Counted from the stretch's first letter, positions 1 through 8,025 are shown. The stretch: 19,021 nt of DNA from an uncultured Eggerthellaceae bacterium (GCA_910588435.1 CAJUPL010000034.1:1-19021); one strand, 5' to 3'. Made by a program: numbers and translations. The notes: generated by a model from the sequence alone, not told the origin.

Positions 1-110
1 TGGTATAAGCGAAGCACCATATTTCCCTGCCAGTCCGAAGCCTAGCGAGGGTGCCGGCCATCGCGGGCGAGCGGGGTGAGGGTTGGAGCCGGGATTGTCC
101 GGATTGGTGG

Positions 111-382
111 TCTGCGCCAGGCTAGGTGGCCTGAGCTGATACTGGAATCCGGGTGTTCGCAGGCTATTGCCTGCGTTACGTTGCACTACCGTGCAACTGC
201 GCTTGCAATGCAAGCGCCCACACTTGGGGAGAGCTGTCCCACAGGAAATAACTCACCCAGAACGGGGCGCGTGAGCGCCCCAAGGCCGCTACTTTGCTTG
301 TGCTTGCACATGCAAAGTTAAAGGCCGTTATGAAAGTGCATGGGCGTGTTCTTCGCCCATGCAGCATTTTTGGGGCAGCAAG
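111..382 (+). repeat. Composite hairpin element, copy A (candidate structured RNA)
   Basis: Six hairpins in fixed order. H1 is CGCAGGC/GCCTGCG (158-175), H2 is GTTGCAC/GTGCAAC (180-197), H3 is GCGCTTGC-AAT-GCAAGCGC (199-217) and H4 is GGGGCGC-GTGA-GCGCCCC (264-281). A box AAGGCCGCTAC follows. H5 is ACTTTGC/GCAAAGT with an inner stem (291-318). A second AAGGCCG box lies at 321-327. H6 is TGCATGGGCG/CGCCCATGCA (337-363), then a T run and GGGGCAGCAAG. The same order recurs in copy B at 8125-8426, with several stems changed on both sides. The end looks like an intrinsic terminator on the plus strand. I see no protein-coding signal: open frames here simply cross the palindromes. It may be an RNA gene or a mobile palindromic repeat; its function is unknown. 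Confidence 0.7.
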
Positions 383-406
383 GGTGCCGGTGCCGCAGGT
401 CGGATA

Positions 407-524
407 GGTGGCCGACAGGCCACCAAGGCCGCTACATGGTTGTGAATGAAATGAACAACCATGTTAAAGGCCGTAGTAAAAAGAGCGGGTGCTTGCACCC
501 GCGACACCGGATCGTGGCAGCAAG
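407..524 (+). repeat. Hairpin element, second unit A2 (3' half only)
   Basis: This unit repeats the H4-H5-H6 part of copy A. H4 is GGTGGCC-GACA-GGCCACC (407-424), followed by AAGGCCGCTAC. H5 is CATGGTTG/CAACCATG (435-463), followed by an AAGGCCG box (467-473). H6 is GCGGGTGC-TT-GCACCCGC (485-502), and the unit ends with GGCAGCAAG (516-524). All three stems differ in sequence from copy A but stay perfectly paired, while the boxes are conserved. It lacks H1-H3. Confidence 0.7.
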
Positions 525-605
525 GCTGCAGGAGCATCTGGTTAAAGGCCGCTATGAAAGTGCATGGGCGCGTTCTTCGCCAATGCAGCACTTTTGGGGG
601 AGCAA
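525..605 (+). repeat. Hairpin element, third unit A3 (degenerate)
   Basis: Only the last part of the element is recognisable: GTTAAAGGCCG (541-551), then CTATGAAAG, then an H6 stem with one mismatch (561-570 with 578-587), a short T run and GGGGGAGCAAG (595-605). The upstream hairpins are reduced to short imperfect stems. It seems to be a decayed tandem unit. Confidence 0.55.
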
Positions 606-631
606 GGACGCAGGAGCATCAGCCCACAATA

Positions 632-657
632 AAAGGGCGGCCGGTGGGCCGCCCTTT
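632..657 (-). terminator. Intrinsic terminator of the atp operon
   Basis: An 11-bp perfect GC-rich stem (632-642 with 647-657) and a GGTG/CACC loop lie 30 nt past the atpC stop codon. On the minus strand the stem is followed by TTTTAT. Confidence 0.75.
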
Positions 658-686
658 CAACAGGCTAGAAACTCATGTACGGAGGT

Positions 687-1133
687 CTAGTGGTTGTCCT
701 CCGCGTACTTGATCTGCATCTCATACCACTCGAGACGCTTGCGGCTGACGCGCAAGGTGACGCTGGCCTGGGAATCCTCGTTCTCAGACTCAGCCTCTTC
801 CAGCGCCGCGATACGCTCCTTCATGCGCTCGGCCTTGGATCGAACCTCATCCACATTGATGTTCTCAACATCCACGCCGAAACGCCCGAGCACAGTCAGG
901 ATGTTGTTGTACACCTGGCTTGCGCCCTCGTACAGAAGGAACTTCCGCTGCTCTTTGCCGCCCTCGTCCAGGTTCAGGGTAAGCACTCCCCCGCTCCTGT
1001 TCGCCGCCACGATCAGCTCATGGCCGGGGAGCACGCCATAGTCGCCGTCCACTGACGGGACGCTGGCGTACTTGATCTCTCCAGCGAAGAGCTCACGCGT
1101 AGGGATGCAGACAACGCAGCGCAGGCCTTCCAT
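687..1133 (-). CDS. atpC: F1Fo ATP synthase epsilon subunit
   Basis: 148 residues, a normal length for epsilon. This subunit sits at the foot of the central stalk, couples gamma to the c-ring and can inhibit ATP hydrolysis. The N-terminal part (about 1-90) is the beta-sandwich; the segment VDGDYGVLPGHELIVAA matches the conserved epsilon core. Residues about 95-148 are charged and helical (the C-terminal helix pair), with a Glu-rich stretch around EEAESENED. The ATG directly follows the atpD stop codon (TAA-ATG), with GGAAGAGG upstream, so translation is probably coupled. It is the last gene of the operon and a terminator follows. Two cysteines near the N-terminus (CVVC) are unusual, but I infer nothing from them. 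Confidence 0.95.
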   Translation of the reverse strand: MEGLRCVVCIPTRELFAGEIKYASVPSVDGDYGVLPGHELIVAANRSGGVLTLNLDEGGKEQRKFLLYEGASQVYNNILTVLGRFGVDVENINVDEVRSKAERMKERIAALEEAESENEDSQASVTLRVSRKRLEWYEMQIKYAEDNH

Positions 1134-2582
1134 TTATGCCTCTTCCTTTTGCATTGCCTCATAAGCAGCGTAGACATCCTCGATGGGGCCCTTGTTGACG
1201 AAGCACTGCTCCGGGATGTGGTCGCACTTGCCATCCAAGATCTCCTTGAATGAGCGAACCGTATCCTCGATGGGCACGTACACGCCAGGAACACCGGTGA
1301 AGACCTCAGCCACGTGGAACGGCTGGCCCAGGAACTTCTGCACCTTACGGGCGCGATTGACGGTGATCTTCTGGTCCTCAGAGAGCTCGTCCATACCAAG
1401 GATGGCGATGATGTCCTGCAGGTCCTTGTACTCCTGCAGGATCTGCTGGACGCCAACGGCCACGTCGTAGTGCTCCTGACCGACGATCTCAGGGTCAAGC
1501 GCGCGTGAGGTTGAGTCAAGCGGGTCAACTGCAGGGTAGATGCCAAGCTCTGCAATGCTACGAGACAGAACCGTCTTCGCATCCAAGTGGGTGAACGTGG
1601 TTGCCGGTGCCGGGTCGGTCAGGTCGTCAGCGGGAACGTAGACAGCCTGCACAGATGTGATGGAGCCGGTGGTGGTGGAGCAGATGCGCTCCTGCAGGTC
1701 ACCCATCTCAGTAGCCAGCGTTGGCTGGTAGCCCACAGCAGAAGGCATGCGGCCGAGAAGTGCGGACACCTCAGAGCCTGCCTGCGTGAAGCGGAAGATG
1801 TTATCGATGAAGAGCAGAACGTCCTGACCCTGATCGCGGAAGTACTCCGCCTCTGTCAGGCCTGCCAGACCAACGCGAAGACGAGCTCCTGGAGGCTCGT
1901 TCATCTGGCCGTACACAAGGCAGGTCTTCTCGATGACGCCGGACTCCTCCATCTCAAGGTAGAGGTCCGTACCCTCACGGGTGCGCTCGCCTACGCCGGT
2001 GAACACGGAAGTGCCGCCGTGCTCTTGCGCCAGGTTGTTGATGAGCTCCTGGATGGTAACGGTCTTGCCAACGCCAGCGCCGCCGAACAGACCCGTCTTG
2101 CCGCCCTTGACGTAGGGCTCGATCAGGTCGACCACCTTGATGCCCGTCTCGAAGGTCTCGGTTGACGTGATCAGGGTATCGAAGGGAGGTGCCGGGTGGT
2201 GGATGGGCATCCACTCAACATCTGTTGGCATGGGCTTGCCGTCAACCGGCTCACCCATCACGTTCCAGATGCGGCCGAGCGTCTCCTTGCCAACTGGCAT
2301 CATCATCGGCGCGCCAGTGTCAACGGCGTCAACGCCGCGGACAAGGCCGTCGGTAGAAGTCATTGCAACGGTGCGAACGATGTCTCCGGGGAGCTGCGTT
2401 TCCACCTCGAGGATGGTGCTGAACTCACCAGCTGGCGTCTTCGCATTGACGGTGAGCGCGTTGTAGATTGCCGGCATCTGATCCGGCGGGAACTCAACGT
2501 CAACAACAGCGCCGACAACGCGGACGATGCGTCCGGTGGCACCCGTGCCCTGACTCCTTTCTTTGTAGATAGTATCAGCCAT
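1134..2582 (-). CDS. atpD: F1Fo ATP synthase beta subunit (catalytic)
   Basis: 482 residues, full length. Beta carries the catalytic sites for ATP synthesis in the F1 head. Visible motifs are the P-loop GGAGVGKT (residues 167-174), the catalytic-Glu segment GERTREG, the Walker B strand VLLFIDNIFRF, and a DELSEDQ segment corresponding to the DELSEED lever that contacts gamma. The N-terminal beta-barrel (about 15-90) and the C-terminal helical domain are complete. The ATG lies immediately after the atpG stop codon, with AGGA just upstream. No frameshift or missing key residue is seen. Confidence 0.98.
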   Translation of the reverse strand: MADTIYKERSQGTGATGRIVRVVGAVVDVEFPPDQMPAIYNALTVNAKTPAGEFSTILEVETQLPGDIVRTVAMTSTDGLVRGVDAVDTGAPMMMPVGKETLGRIWNVMGEPVDGKPMPTDVEWMPIHHPAPPFDTLITSTETFETGIKVVDLIEPYVKGGKTGLFGGAGVGKTVTIQELINNLAQEHGGTSVFTGVGERTREGTDLYLEMEESGVIEKTCLVYGQMNEPPGARLRVGLAGLTEAEYFRDQGQDVLLFIDNIFRFTQAGSEVSALLGRMPSAVGYQPTLATEMGDLQERICSTTTGSITSVQAVYVPADDLTDPAPATTFTHLDAKTVLSRSIAELGIYPAVDPLDSTSRALDPEIVGQEHYDVAVGVQQILQEYKDLQDIIAILGMDELSEDQKITVNRARKVQKFLGQPFHVAEVFTGVPGVYVPIEDTVRSFKEILDGKCDHIPEQCFVNKGPIEDVYAAYEAMQKEEA

Positions 2583-3512
2583 TTATTCCTCCAAAGCTGC
2601 GGCGCCGCCGACGATCTCATTGATCTCAGTGGTGATGGCGCCTTGACGTACACGGTTGTAAAGACGGGTCAACGTGGACACCATCTCATTCGCATTGTCC
2701 GTTGCGGACTTCATCGCGTTCCTTCGCGCACCCTGCTCGCCTGCGGCTGAGTCGATCAGCGCGTAGTAGAAGCAGTTGCGAAGGTAGGCCTTCATCAGGT
2801 AGAACATGACGCTTTCCGCATCAGGCTCGAAATCGATGTCCCCGGGCAGAGACTCCAGGTCTTGCGGCTGGAAGGACTTGAACACGTCCTCTTCCTGACC
2901 GGTGAGCCCCAGAAGCTCCACGTAGGACTCCTCCTTGATGGGGAGGACCTGCTGCTCCACCAATGACTGCTCAGCTGCGTTCTTCGCGTGGTTGTACACG
3001 ATGTAGACCGCATCCAGCTTGTCATGGCGGTAGCTGTCACCCGAGTACAGGGAGAGCTCAGCGGCTTCCTCATACGTTGGGTCAGCGGAGAGCCCGGCAT
3101 ATTCGAACACCGGCTTGACGCCCCGGTAGTTGAAGTACCCGATGGCCTTCTTGCCGCAAGCAGCAACCTCCACCTCAACGCCTTCGCTCTCAAGCTTGGC
3201 GATCAGCTTGTCAGAATGGCGAAGGACGTTGGAGTTGAAGCCGCCTGCAAGCCCGCGGTCAGATGCGATCACGCAGACAAGGGCGCGCTTCACTTCGTCG
3301 TGCGTCTGAAGCAGCGGCTCTGATGTCAGCGGTGCATGCTTGGCCGTGGTGATGAGCATGTCTGAGATGGCGCATGCCCACGGAAGCGCGTTCTCCACAC
3401 GCTCCGATGCACGGCGAATCTTCGCGGCAGCAACCATTTCCATGGTGCGCGTGATCTGCTTCGTTGATGAGACGGAGCCGATTCGCCTTTCTATGTCATG
3501 AAGATTGGGCAT
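2583..3512 (-). CDS. atpG: F1Fo ATP synthase gamma subunit
   Basis: 309 residues, normal length. Gamma is the rotor shaft inside the alpha3beta3 head. The N-terminal segment MPNLHDIERRIGSVSSTKQI and the C-terminal helix (SATDNANEMVSTLTRLYNRV, then RQGAITTEINEIVGGA) are the typical coiled-coil ends that pair with each other. The core has the SDRGLAGGFNSNV motif. It starts 13 nt after atpA, with CCAGGTAAG as a modest ribosome binding site, and ends next to atpD with TAA-ATG coupling. Confidence 0.97.
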   Translation of the reverse strand: MPNLHDIERRIGSVSSTKQITRTMEMVAAAKIRRASERVENALPWACAISDMLITTAKHAPLTSEPLLQTHDEVKRALVCVIASDRGLAGGFNSNVLRHSDKLIAKLESEGVEVEVAACGKKAIGYFNYRGVKPVFEYAGLSADPTYEEAAELSLYSGDSYRHDKLDAVYIVYNHAKNAAEQSLVEQQVLPIKEESYVELLGLTGQEEDVFKSFQPQDLESLPGDIDFEPDAESVMFYLMKAYLRNCFYYALIDSAAGEQGARRNAMKSATDNANEMVSTLTRLYNRVRQGAITTEINEIVGGAAALEE

Positions 3513-3525
3513 GTCTTACCTGGCC

Positions 3526-5091
3526 TTACTCTGTAGGGGCGAAGGCCTGCTTGAATGACTTGATCGCGGAGTTCATCTTCTCCTTGATGCCGTCAGTCAG
3601 CTGCTTCTCCTGGTTGATGTCGCTGATGATGTCAGGGTTCTTCGCGCGGATGCTGTCCAACAGCTCCGTGCGGAAGCGAACCACATCTCCAAGTGGCAGG
3701 TCATCCAGGTAGCCCTCGTTGCCTGCGTAGATGGCGATGACCTGCTCTGCAACCGGCATGGGCATGTAGCGGCCCTGCTTCAGCAGCTCGGTCATGTGGG
3801 AGCCACGCGTCAGCTGGTCCTGGGTTGCCTTGTCAAGGTCAGACCCGAACTGCGTGAACGCCTGCAGCTCACGGTAGCTTGCCAGATCCAGACGCAGAGA
3901 GCCTGCAACCTGCTTCATGGCCTTGATCTGCGCGGAGCCGCCAACGCGGGAAACGGAGATGCCCACGTCAACAGCAGGACGCTGACCCTGGAAGAAGAGG
4001 TCCGTCTGCAGGAAGATCTGACCGTCCGTGATGGAGATCACGTTGGTTGGGATGTATGCAGAGACGTCGCCAGCCTGGGTCTCGATGATGGGGAGTGCGG
4101 TCATGGAACCGCCGCCGTTCTCATCGGACATCTTGACCGCGCGCTCCAGCAGGCGTGAATGCAGGTAGAACACGTCGCCCGGGTAAGCCTCGCGTCCCGG
4201 AGGACGACGCAGCGTCAGGGACATCTGACGGTAAGCAACAGCCTGCTTGGACAGGTCATCGTAGACGATGAGGACTGCCTGGCCCGGGTTCGCTTCGCTT
4301 GCCGGCTGGCCATCCTTGCCGTTGTAGACGAAGTACTCGCCCATTGCAGCGCCCGCCATAGGAGCGATGTACTGCAGAGGAGCGGAGTCAGACGCGGTAG
4401 CGCAGACGACGATGGTCTTGTCCATGACGCCGTGGCGCTCAAGGGTCTCAACGACGCCTGCAACCGTGGAAGCCTTCTGGCCGATCGCAACGTAGATGCA
4501 GATCATGTCAGTGGACTTCTGGTTGATGATGGCGTCGATGGCGATAGCGGTCTTACCGGTCTGGCGGTCACCGATGATCAGCTCACGCTGGCCACGGCCG
4601 ATGGGGATCATCGAGTCAACTGCCAGAAGACCGGTCTGCATGGGCTCATGCACCGGACGGCGTGCAGTGACGCCAGGTGCCTTGAACTCAACAGGACGCG
4701 TGCCTTGCGCCTGGATGGGGCCCTTGCCGTCAATTGGCATGCCCAGCGGGTTCACAACGCGCCCGAGAAGGGCTGGACCAGCTGGCACCTCGACGATGCG
4801 CCCCGTAGTCTTAACTTGATCGTTCTCTTTGATAGCTGTGACGTCGCCAAGGAGCACGGCGCCCACTTCATCCTCTTCCAAGTTCTGCGCCAAGCCGTAG
4901 ACGGTCTTGCCGTCCCCGCTTGTGAACTCCAGAAGCTCGCCAGCCATGGCGTCACGAAGCCCATCAACGCGAGCAATGCCGTCACCCACTTGGATGACAG
5001 TGCCCACCTCCCTGGACTGAACGTTGACGTTCAGCGCCTCAAGTTGCTTTCGAAGCGCTTCGTCGATCGCACTTGCGGTGATCTCTGTCAC
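3526..5091 (-). CDS. atpA: F1Fo ATP synthase alpha subunit (regulatory nucleotide-binding)
   Basis: 521 residues, full length. Alpha alternates with beta in the F1 head and holds non-catalytic nucleotides. The P-loop is GDRQTGKT (residues 174-181), and the family segment RPAVDVGISVSRVGG follows in the second half. The start is a GTG that overlaps the atpH stop codon (GTGA), with GGAGGTGAG 6-14 nt upstream. This 4-nt overlap indicates translational coupling with delta, the subunit that binds the alpha N-terminus. Confidence 0.98.
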   Translation of the reverse strand: MTEITASAIDEALRKQLEALNVNVQSREVGTVIQVGDGIARVDGLRDAMAGELLEFTSGDGKTVYGLAQNLEEDEVGAVLLGDVTAIKENDQVKTTGRIVEVPAGPALLGRVVNPLGMPIDGKGPIQAQGTRPVEFKAPGVTARRPVHEPMQTGLLAVDSMIPIGRGQRELIIGDRQTGKTAIAIDAIINQKSTDMICIYVAIGQKASTVAGVVETLERHGVMDKTIVVCATASDSAPLQYIAPMAGAAMGEYFVYNGKDGQPASEANPGQAVLIVYDDLSKQAVAYRQMSLTLRRPPGREAYPGDVFYLHSRLLERAVKMSDENGGGSMTALPIIETQAGDVSAYIPTNVISITDGQIFLQTDLFFQGQRPAVDVGISVSRVGGSAQIKAMKQVAGSLRLDLASYRELQAFTQFGSDLDKATQDQLTRGSHMTELLKQGRYMPMPVAEQVIAIYAGNEGYLDDLPLGDVVRFRTELLDSIRAKNPDIISDINQEKQLTDGIKEKMNSAIKSFKQAFAPTE

Positions 5092-5663
5092 TGGCTCTCA
5101 CCTCCATCTGTTTCTTTCAGAACGTAACGCGCACGGTTGAGCTGGCTGATAACGCTTGCATCAATGCGCATCCCGTTCACGCTCATTATTATTCCGCCCA
5201 GGATGGACTTGTCGATGCTCTCATTGAGCACCGCCTTGCATCCCAGGTCTTTCTCTGCCTTGGCCGAGATCAGCTGGCGAAGACTGTCATCAAGGCTCAC
5301 GACGGTGGTCACATCCACCACGCAGGTCTTGAGCTTGTCAGCCATGATCTCCTCATAAGCGTGGTAGACCTGACCCAGAAGGTCAACGTCTCCCTCTTCC
5401 GCCATGACCGCCAGCGTCTCGCACAAAGCCACTTCGCAATCTGCGAACACAGCCTTAGCAAGGTCATGCCTCTGCATTGGCGTGTAGCTTGCGTCCTTCA
5501 GTGCAAGTGAGAGGTCCATGTCCGCATAGATCAGGTGGCGAAGATGCTCCATCTGATTGCGAACGGATACCACCTCGTCCGTGCCACCCGCATCGTTGGC
5601 AGCGTCGAACATGGTGGACGCATAGACCTGGACCTTGCCCTGCTCTACGAGACGATTAGCCAT
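5088..5663 (-). CDS. atpH: F1Fo ATP synthase delta subunit
   Basis: 191 residues, within the usual delta range. Delta joins the top of F1 to the peripheral stalk b subunits. The N-terminus shows the helical-bundle pattern, and the C-terminus has the conserved GGIIMSVNGMRIDASVISQL segment (family pattern GG-I-i-G---iD-Sv---L). It overlaps atpF by 8 nt and atpA by 4 nt, so b, delta and alpha are translated as a coupled block. Confidence 0.95.
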   Translation of the reverse strand: MANRLVEQGKVQVYASTMFDAANDAGGTDEVVSVRNQMEHLRHLIYADMDLSLALKDASYTPMQRHDLAKAVFADCEVALCETLAVMAEEGDVDLLGQVYHAYEEIMADKLKTCVVDVTTVVSLDDSLRQLISAKAEKDLGCKAVLNESIDKSILGGIIMSVNGMRIDASVISQLNRARYVLKETDGGESQ

Positions 5664-6264
5664 TGAAGCTTCCCGCTTCCTTGACGTAGCGCTCGATGAT
5701 GGCGCGATGCTCGCCCTCGGTGAGATCGTTGCCGATGAGCTTGGCAGCTACATCCACGGATGTATCAGCGATGGACGCCTGCAGCTCCGCCATCGCGGCC
5801 TTCTTCTCAGCCTCGATCGTGGTGCGCGCCTTCGCGATCATATCCTGCGCATCTGCCTGGGCCTTGTCCTGGATGCTCTGGCGAACGGCCTCGCCCGTTT
5901 CGCGTGCCTCAGCCACTACCTTGGTGGCCTCGGCCTTCGCATCGGCCAGCTGCTTCTTGTACTCCGCAAGCACGCGCTCGCTTTCGATCTTGGCATCCTC
6001 TGATTGCTTGAGGGCCTCCCTGATCGTGTTCTCGCGCTTCTCAAGCATGCCCGCGAACATGGGCCAGCCGAACTTCGCGAGGATGATCCAAAGGATGATG
6101 AAAGCAACGAGCATGGGAACGAATTCCAGCATGTCGGGCATGATGGCAGAGATGCCACCTGTCTCCTCTTCGCTTTCGGCCGCGAACGCGAGCTGAGGGC
6201 AGAGGGCCATTGCAGTTGCGAATGCACCTGCTAGCGGGGCCATCTTTCTCGCTCTTGTCTTCAC
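5656..6264 (-). CDS. atpF: F1Fo ATP synthase b subunit with signal-peptide-like N-terminus
   Basis: 202 residues, longer than the usual 155-175. Residues 1-29 look like a signal peptide: basic n-region MKTRARK, an Ala-rich hydrophobic core, and a QLAFAAES end suited to signal peptidase I. An acidic linker and the normal b-subunit membrane helix (about 47-64, LEFVPMLVAFIILWIILAKF) follow. The rest is a long charged coiled coil that forms the peripheral stalk and binds delta. The start is GTG with a strong AAGGAGG 6 nt upstream; an internal ATG (residue 8) has no such site. It overlaps atpH by 8 nt. Whether the N-terminus is cleaved is inference. Confidence 0.95.
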   Translation of the reverse strand: MKTRARKMAPLAGAFATAMALCPQLAFAAESEEETGGISAIMPDMLEFVPMLVAFIILWIILAKFGWPMFAGMLEKRENTIREALKQSEDAKIESERVLAEYKKQLADAKAEATKVVAEARETGEAVRQSIQDKAQADAQDMIAKARTTIEAEKKAAMAELQASIADTSVDVAAKLIGNDLTEGEHRAIIERYVKEAGSFNG

Positions 6265-6319
6265 GTGCTTCCTCCTTCTAGCCTATAAGGCTTGATTACA
6301 TTGCCTGGTAGACCGGAAG

Positions 6320-6538
6320 CTACATGATGAATGCGAGCACGAAGCCGATGAGCGCCAGTGCCTCAGCAAGAGCAGCACCAAGGATGAAGTTGGTGAAGAG
6401 CCTGCCCTGCAGCTCAGGCTGACGTGCAGTGCCAACGCAGCAGCCATAGCAAGCGATGCCGATGCCGATGCCTGGTCCGATGGCGCCGAGGCCGTAGCCG
6501 ACGACCTTCAGTGCAGCGAGTACCATTGTAATTTCCAC
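6320..6538 (-). CDS. atpE: F1Fo ATP synthase c subunit (proton-type)
   Basis: 72 residues forming a helical hairpin; multiple copies make the rotor ring. Helix 1 has the glycine motif GxGxGxGxA (G21-A29), the polar loop is RQPE (residues 39-42), and the ion-binding carboxylate is E59 in helix 2 (AALAEALALIGF). The residues expected for Na+ coordination are absent (no Gln in helix 1, Ala rather than Ser after the Glu), which points to proton coupling. Three cysteines (C30, C33, C34) sit in helix 1. The GTG start has AAAGGAGG 5 nt upstream, the strongest site in the operon, fitting the high copy number of c. Confidence 0.96.
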   Translation of the reverse strand: MEITMVLAALKVVGYGLGAIGPGIGIGIACYGCCVGTARQPELQGRLFTNFILGAALAEALALIGFVLAFIM

Positions 6539-6672
6539 AGTTTCCTCCTTTGACCGTTTCTGAGCCTGTTTCTCAAAAACCTTATCCTTATGGCAACCGG
6601 GATGTGGAACCCGGATAAGCCCTTAGCAGGGTTCGGCCGCGTGTGGGCCGAGTTCGCAAATTGCGAAAGCGC
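6539..6672 (-). promoter_or_regulatory. Structured atpB-atpE intergenic leader
   Basis: A 134-nt gap, the longest within the atp operon. On the minus strand it holds the inverted pairs TTCGC/GCGAA (653-667), TCGGCC/GGCCGA (633-651) and CTTATCC/GGATAAG (581-587 with 613-619 of the 6000s, enclosing CCGGG/CCCGG), followed by the strong atpE ribosome binding site. It may raise atpE translation or stabilise a processed atpE transcript; this is inference. Confidence 0.35.
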
Positions 6673-7458
6673 CTAGTGCGCGCTGGTGGCCAGCTGGATG
6701 TAGACAGCTGACAGGATGGTGAAGACGTATGCCTGCAGGAATGCAACCAGCGTTTCAAGCGCGTACATGACCACCAGCAGCAGGAACCACGGGATGGTGA
6801 GCACGCCGGAGACGATGTCCACAGACTGGATGGCGGTCATCAGGAACACGCTGGATGCCAGCGCGAAGATGCCCAGCACCATGTGGCCTGCGAACATATT
6901 GCCGTAGAGTCGGACTGCAAGCGTGAGCAGGCGGATGATGGTGGAGAGCAGCTCCAAGAACCAGATGATGGGGACCATCACGATGGGAAGCCCAGACGGT
7001 GCCAGGCTCTTCAGGTACCCGAGGCCGCCGTGCGCCTTCACGCCCCAGAAGATGAAGTACAGGAATGAGATCAGCGAGAGCGCCCAGGTCACAGAGATGG
7101 TGCCGGTGGGCGTCTTGCAACCGGGGATCAACCCGACGAAGTTGGAGATCAGGATGAAGAAGAATAGCGTTGCCAAGAACGGCACGTGCTTCTTGTAGCC
7201 GTGCCCGATGACGCCTTCGCCCATGTCGTTGCGGACGAACTGGTAGCCGTACTCAACGGTGTTGATGAATTTGTTCTTCGGGATCAGCGTCAGCTTGCGC
7301 GACACGATGAGGATCACTGCAAGCGTGATGATCCAGCAGATGATCATCCAAAGGATGTACTGCGTCATGCCGAACTGCGAATTGCCGATGACTATGGCTG
7401 AGTCGAACGACGCTTTAAGGTGAGGCACTTCCTCAGTAAGCCACTCGAGAGCTCCCAC
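6673..7458 (-). CDS. atpB: F1Fo ATP synthase a subunit
   Basis: 261 residues, normal length, with five or six predicted membrane helices. Subunit a forms the proton half-channels next to the c-ring. The essential arginine lies in LAVRLYGNMFAGH (R183), and the C-terminal helix has the usual ALETLVAFLQAYVFTIL segment. The start is GTG, 3 nt after the stop codon of the upstream atpI-like gene (TAG-CTA-GTG), with AAGGAG inside that gene's end. Confidence 0.96.
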   Translation of the reverse strand: MGALEWLTEEVPHLKASFDSAIVIGNSQFGMTQYILWMIICWIITLAVILIVSRKLTLIPKNKFINTVEYGYQFVRNDMGEGVIGHGYKKHVPFLATLFFFILISNFVGLIPGCKTPTGTISVTWALSLISFLYFIFWGVKAHGGLGYLKSLAPSGLPIVMVPIIWFLELLSTIIRLLTLAVRLYGNMFAGHMVLGIFALASSVFLMTAIQSVDIVSGVLTIPWFLLLVVMYALETLVAFLQAYVFTILSAVYIQLATSAH

Positions 7459-7461
7459 TAG

Positions 7462-7797
7462 CTACCCCTTCTCCTTCTTGCTGCCTAGGGTCCTTCTGAC
7501 CCCGAACACGATGGCCACCACTGATAGCGCCACCGCCTCTGCCAAAACGAAAGGCATTGCAACGTCGCGTGCCAGATTGACGCAGGCGATGGCGAACAGG
7601 AACATCAACGCGAACGAGATGATCAGGCTGATCAGCAAGATGGACATGTGTCCGAAGTTGCTGGTTGCCGTCACCTTGCGCGTCATGCGAAGCCCAACGA
7701 CCAGGGGCAGAAAGCCCACAAGCCCAGCTAATGCTCCGCATACGATGGCTGCTACCATGACCCGCTTTCCAGTCAAATCGATACGCTCGTAGCGCAT
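7462..7797 (-). CDS. Small membrane protein in atpI position (ATP synthase subunit I-like)
   Basis: 111 residues with three hydrophobic segments (about 13-37, 49-73 and 80-100) and a basic C-terminus (RRTLGSKKEKG). It is first in the atp operon, 3 nt before atpB, where AtpI usually lies. AtpI-type proteins assist c-ring assembly or Mg2+ supply, but the sequence is too divergent for me to claim that role. The frame stays open to 8106, but that extension runs through repeat element D, so I start at ATG 7797. The ribosome binding site there is weak; a GTG 33 nt upstream is an alternative. A poor promoter-like match (TTGTTG, 17 nt, GAGAAT on the minus strand, 7823-7851) lies just upstream. Confidence 0.65.
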   Translation of the reverse strand: MRYERIDLTGKRVMVAAIVCGALAGLVGFLPLVVGLRMTRKVTATSNFGHMSILLISLIISFALMFLFAIACVNLARDVAMPFVLAEAVALSVVAIVFGVRRTLGSKKEKG

Positions 7798-7921
7798 GCC
7801 GAGTTCGTATGATAGCCAACCAATTCTCACCCGGTAACAGGGTGGCAACAAAAAGGGGGTAAGCGGGCTTCCTGTTCCGCCGTCCGCGTTGCGTACGCAG
7901 CTGCCCCCCTCCCATCTGTAG

Positions 7922-8025
7922 GCGGCTGCATTGCAGCCGCAGCTGTGCAGGAATCCGAGCTGAGCGAAGCGATGCGAGGATGAGAGCGCAGCGTAACTTG
8001 CCCGATAGGGCAAGAGCAGCCGGAT
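7922..8025 (-). repeat. Hairpin element, copy D (minus strand)
   Basis: Read on the minus strand: CCGGCTGCTC, then H1 CTTGCCC-TATC-GGGCAAG (8014-7997), GTTACG, a roughly 50-nt linker, and H3 GCGGCTGC-AAT-GCAGCCGC (7940-7922) followed by CCTACAG and a G run. The 34 nt at 7941-7974 are identical to 18988-19021 of copy E. It lies directly upstream of the atp operon on the same strand and head-to-head with copy B. Confidence 0.65.

Noticed and set aside
281..605. CRISPR array
   Set aside because: Boxes recur at uneven spacing and the intervening sequences are self-complementary hairpins, not unique spacers; no cas genes.
76..712. Several short frames (60-120 codons) on both strands
   Set aside because: They cross the hairpins of elements A, A2 and A3 and share no conserved peptide, while the nucleotide structure is conserved.
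4159..5127. 322-codon plus-strand open frame
   Set aside because: It is antisense to atpA and delta, a shadow of high-GC coding sequence, with no ribosome binding site or family pattern.
6320..6538. Sodium-type c subunit
   Set aside because: The Gln of helix 1 and the Ser/Thr after the key Glu needed for Na+ binding are absent.
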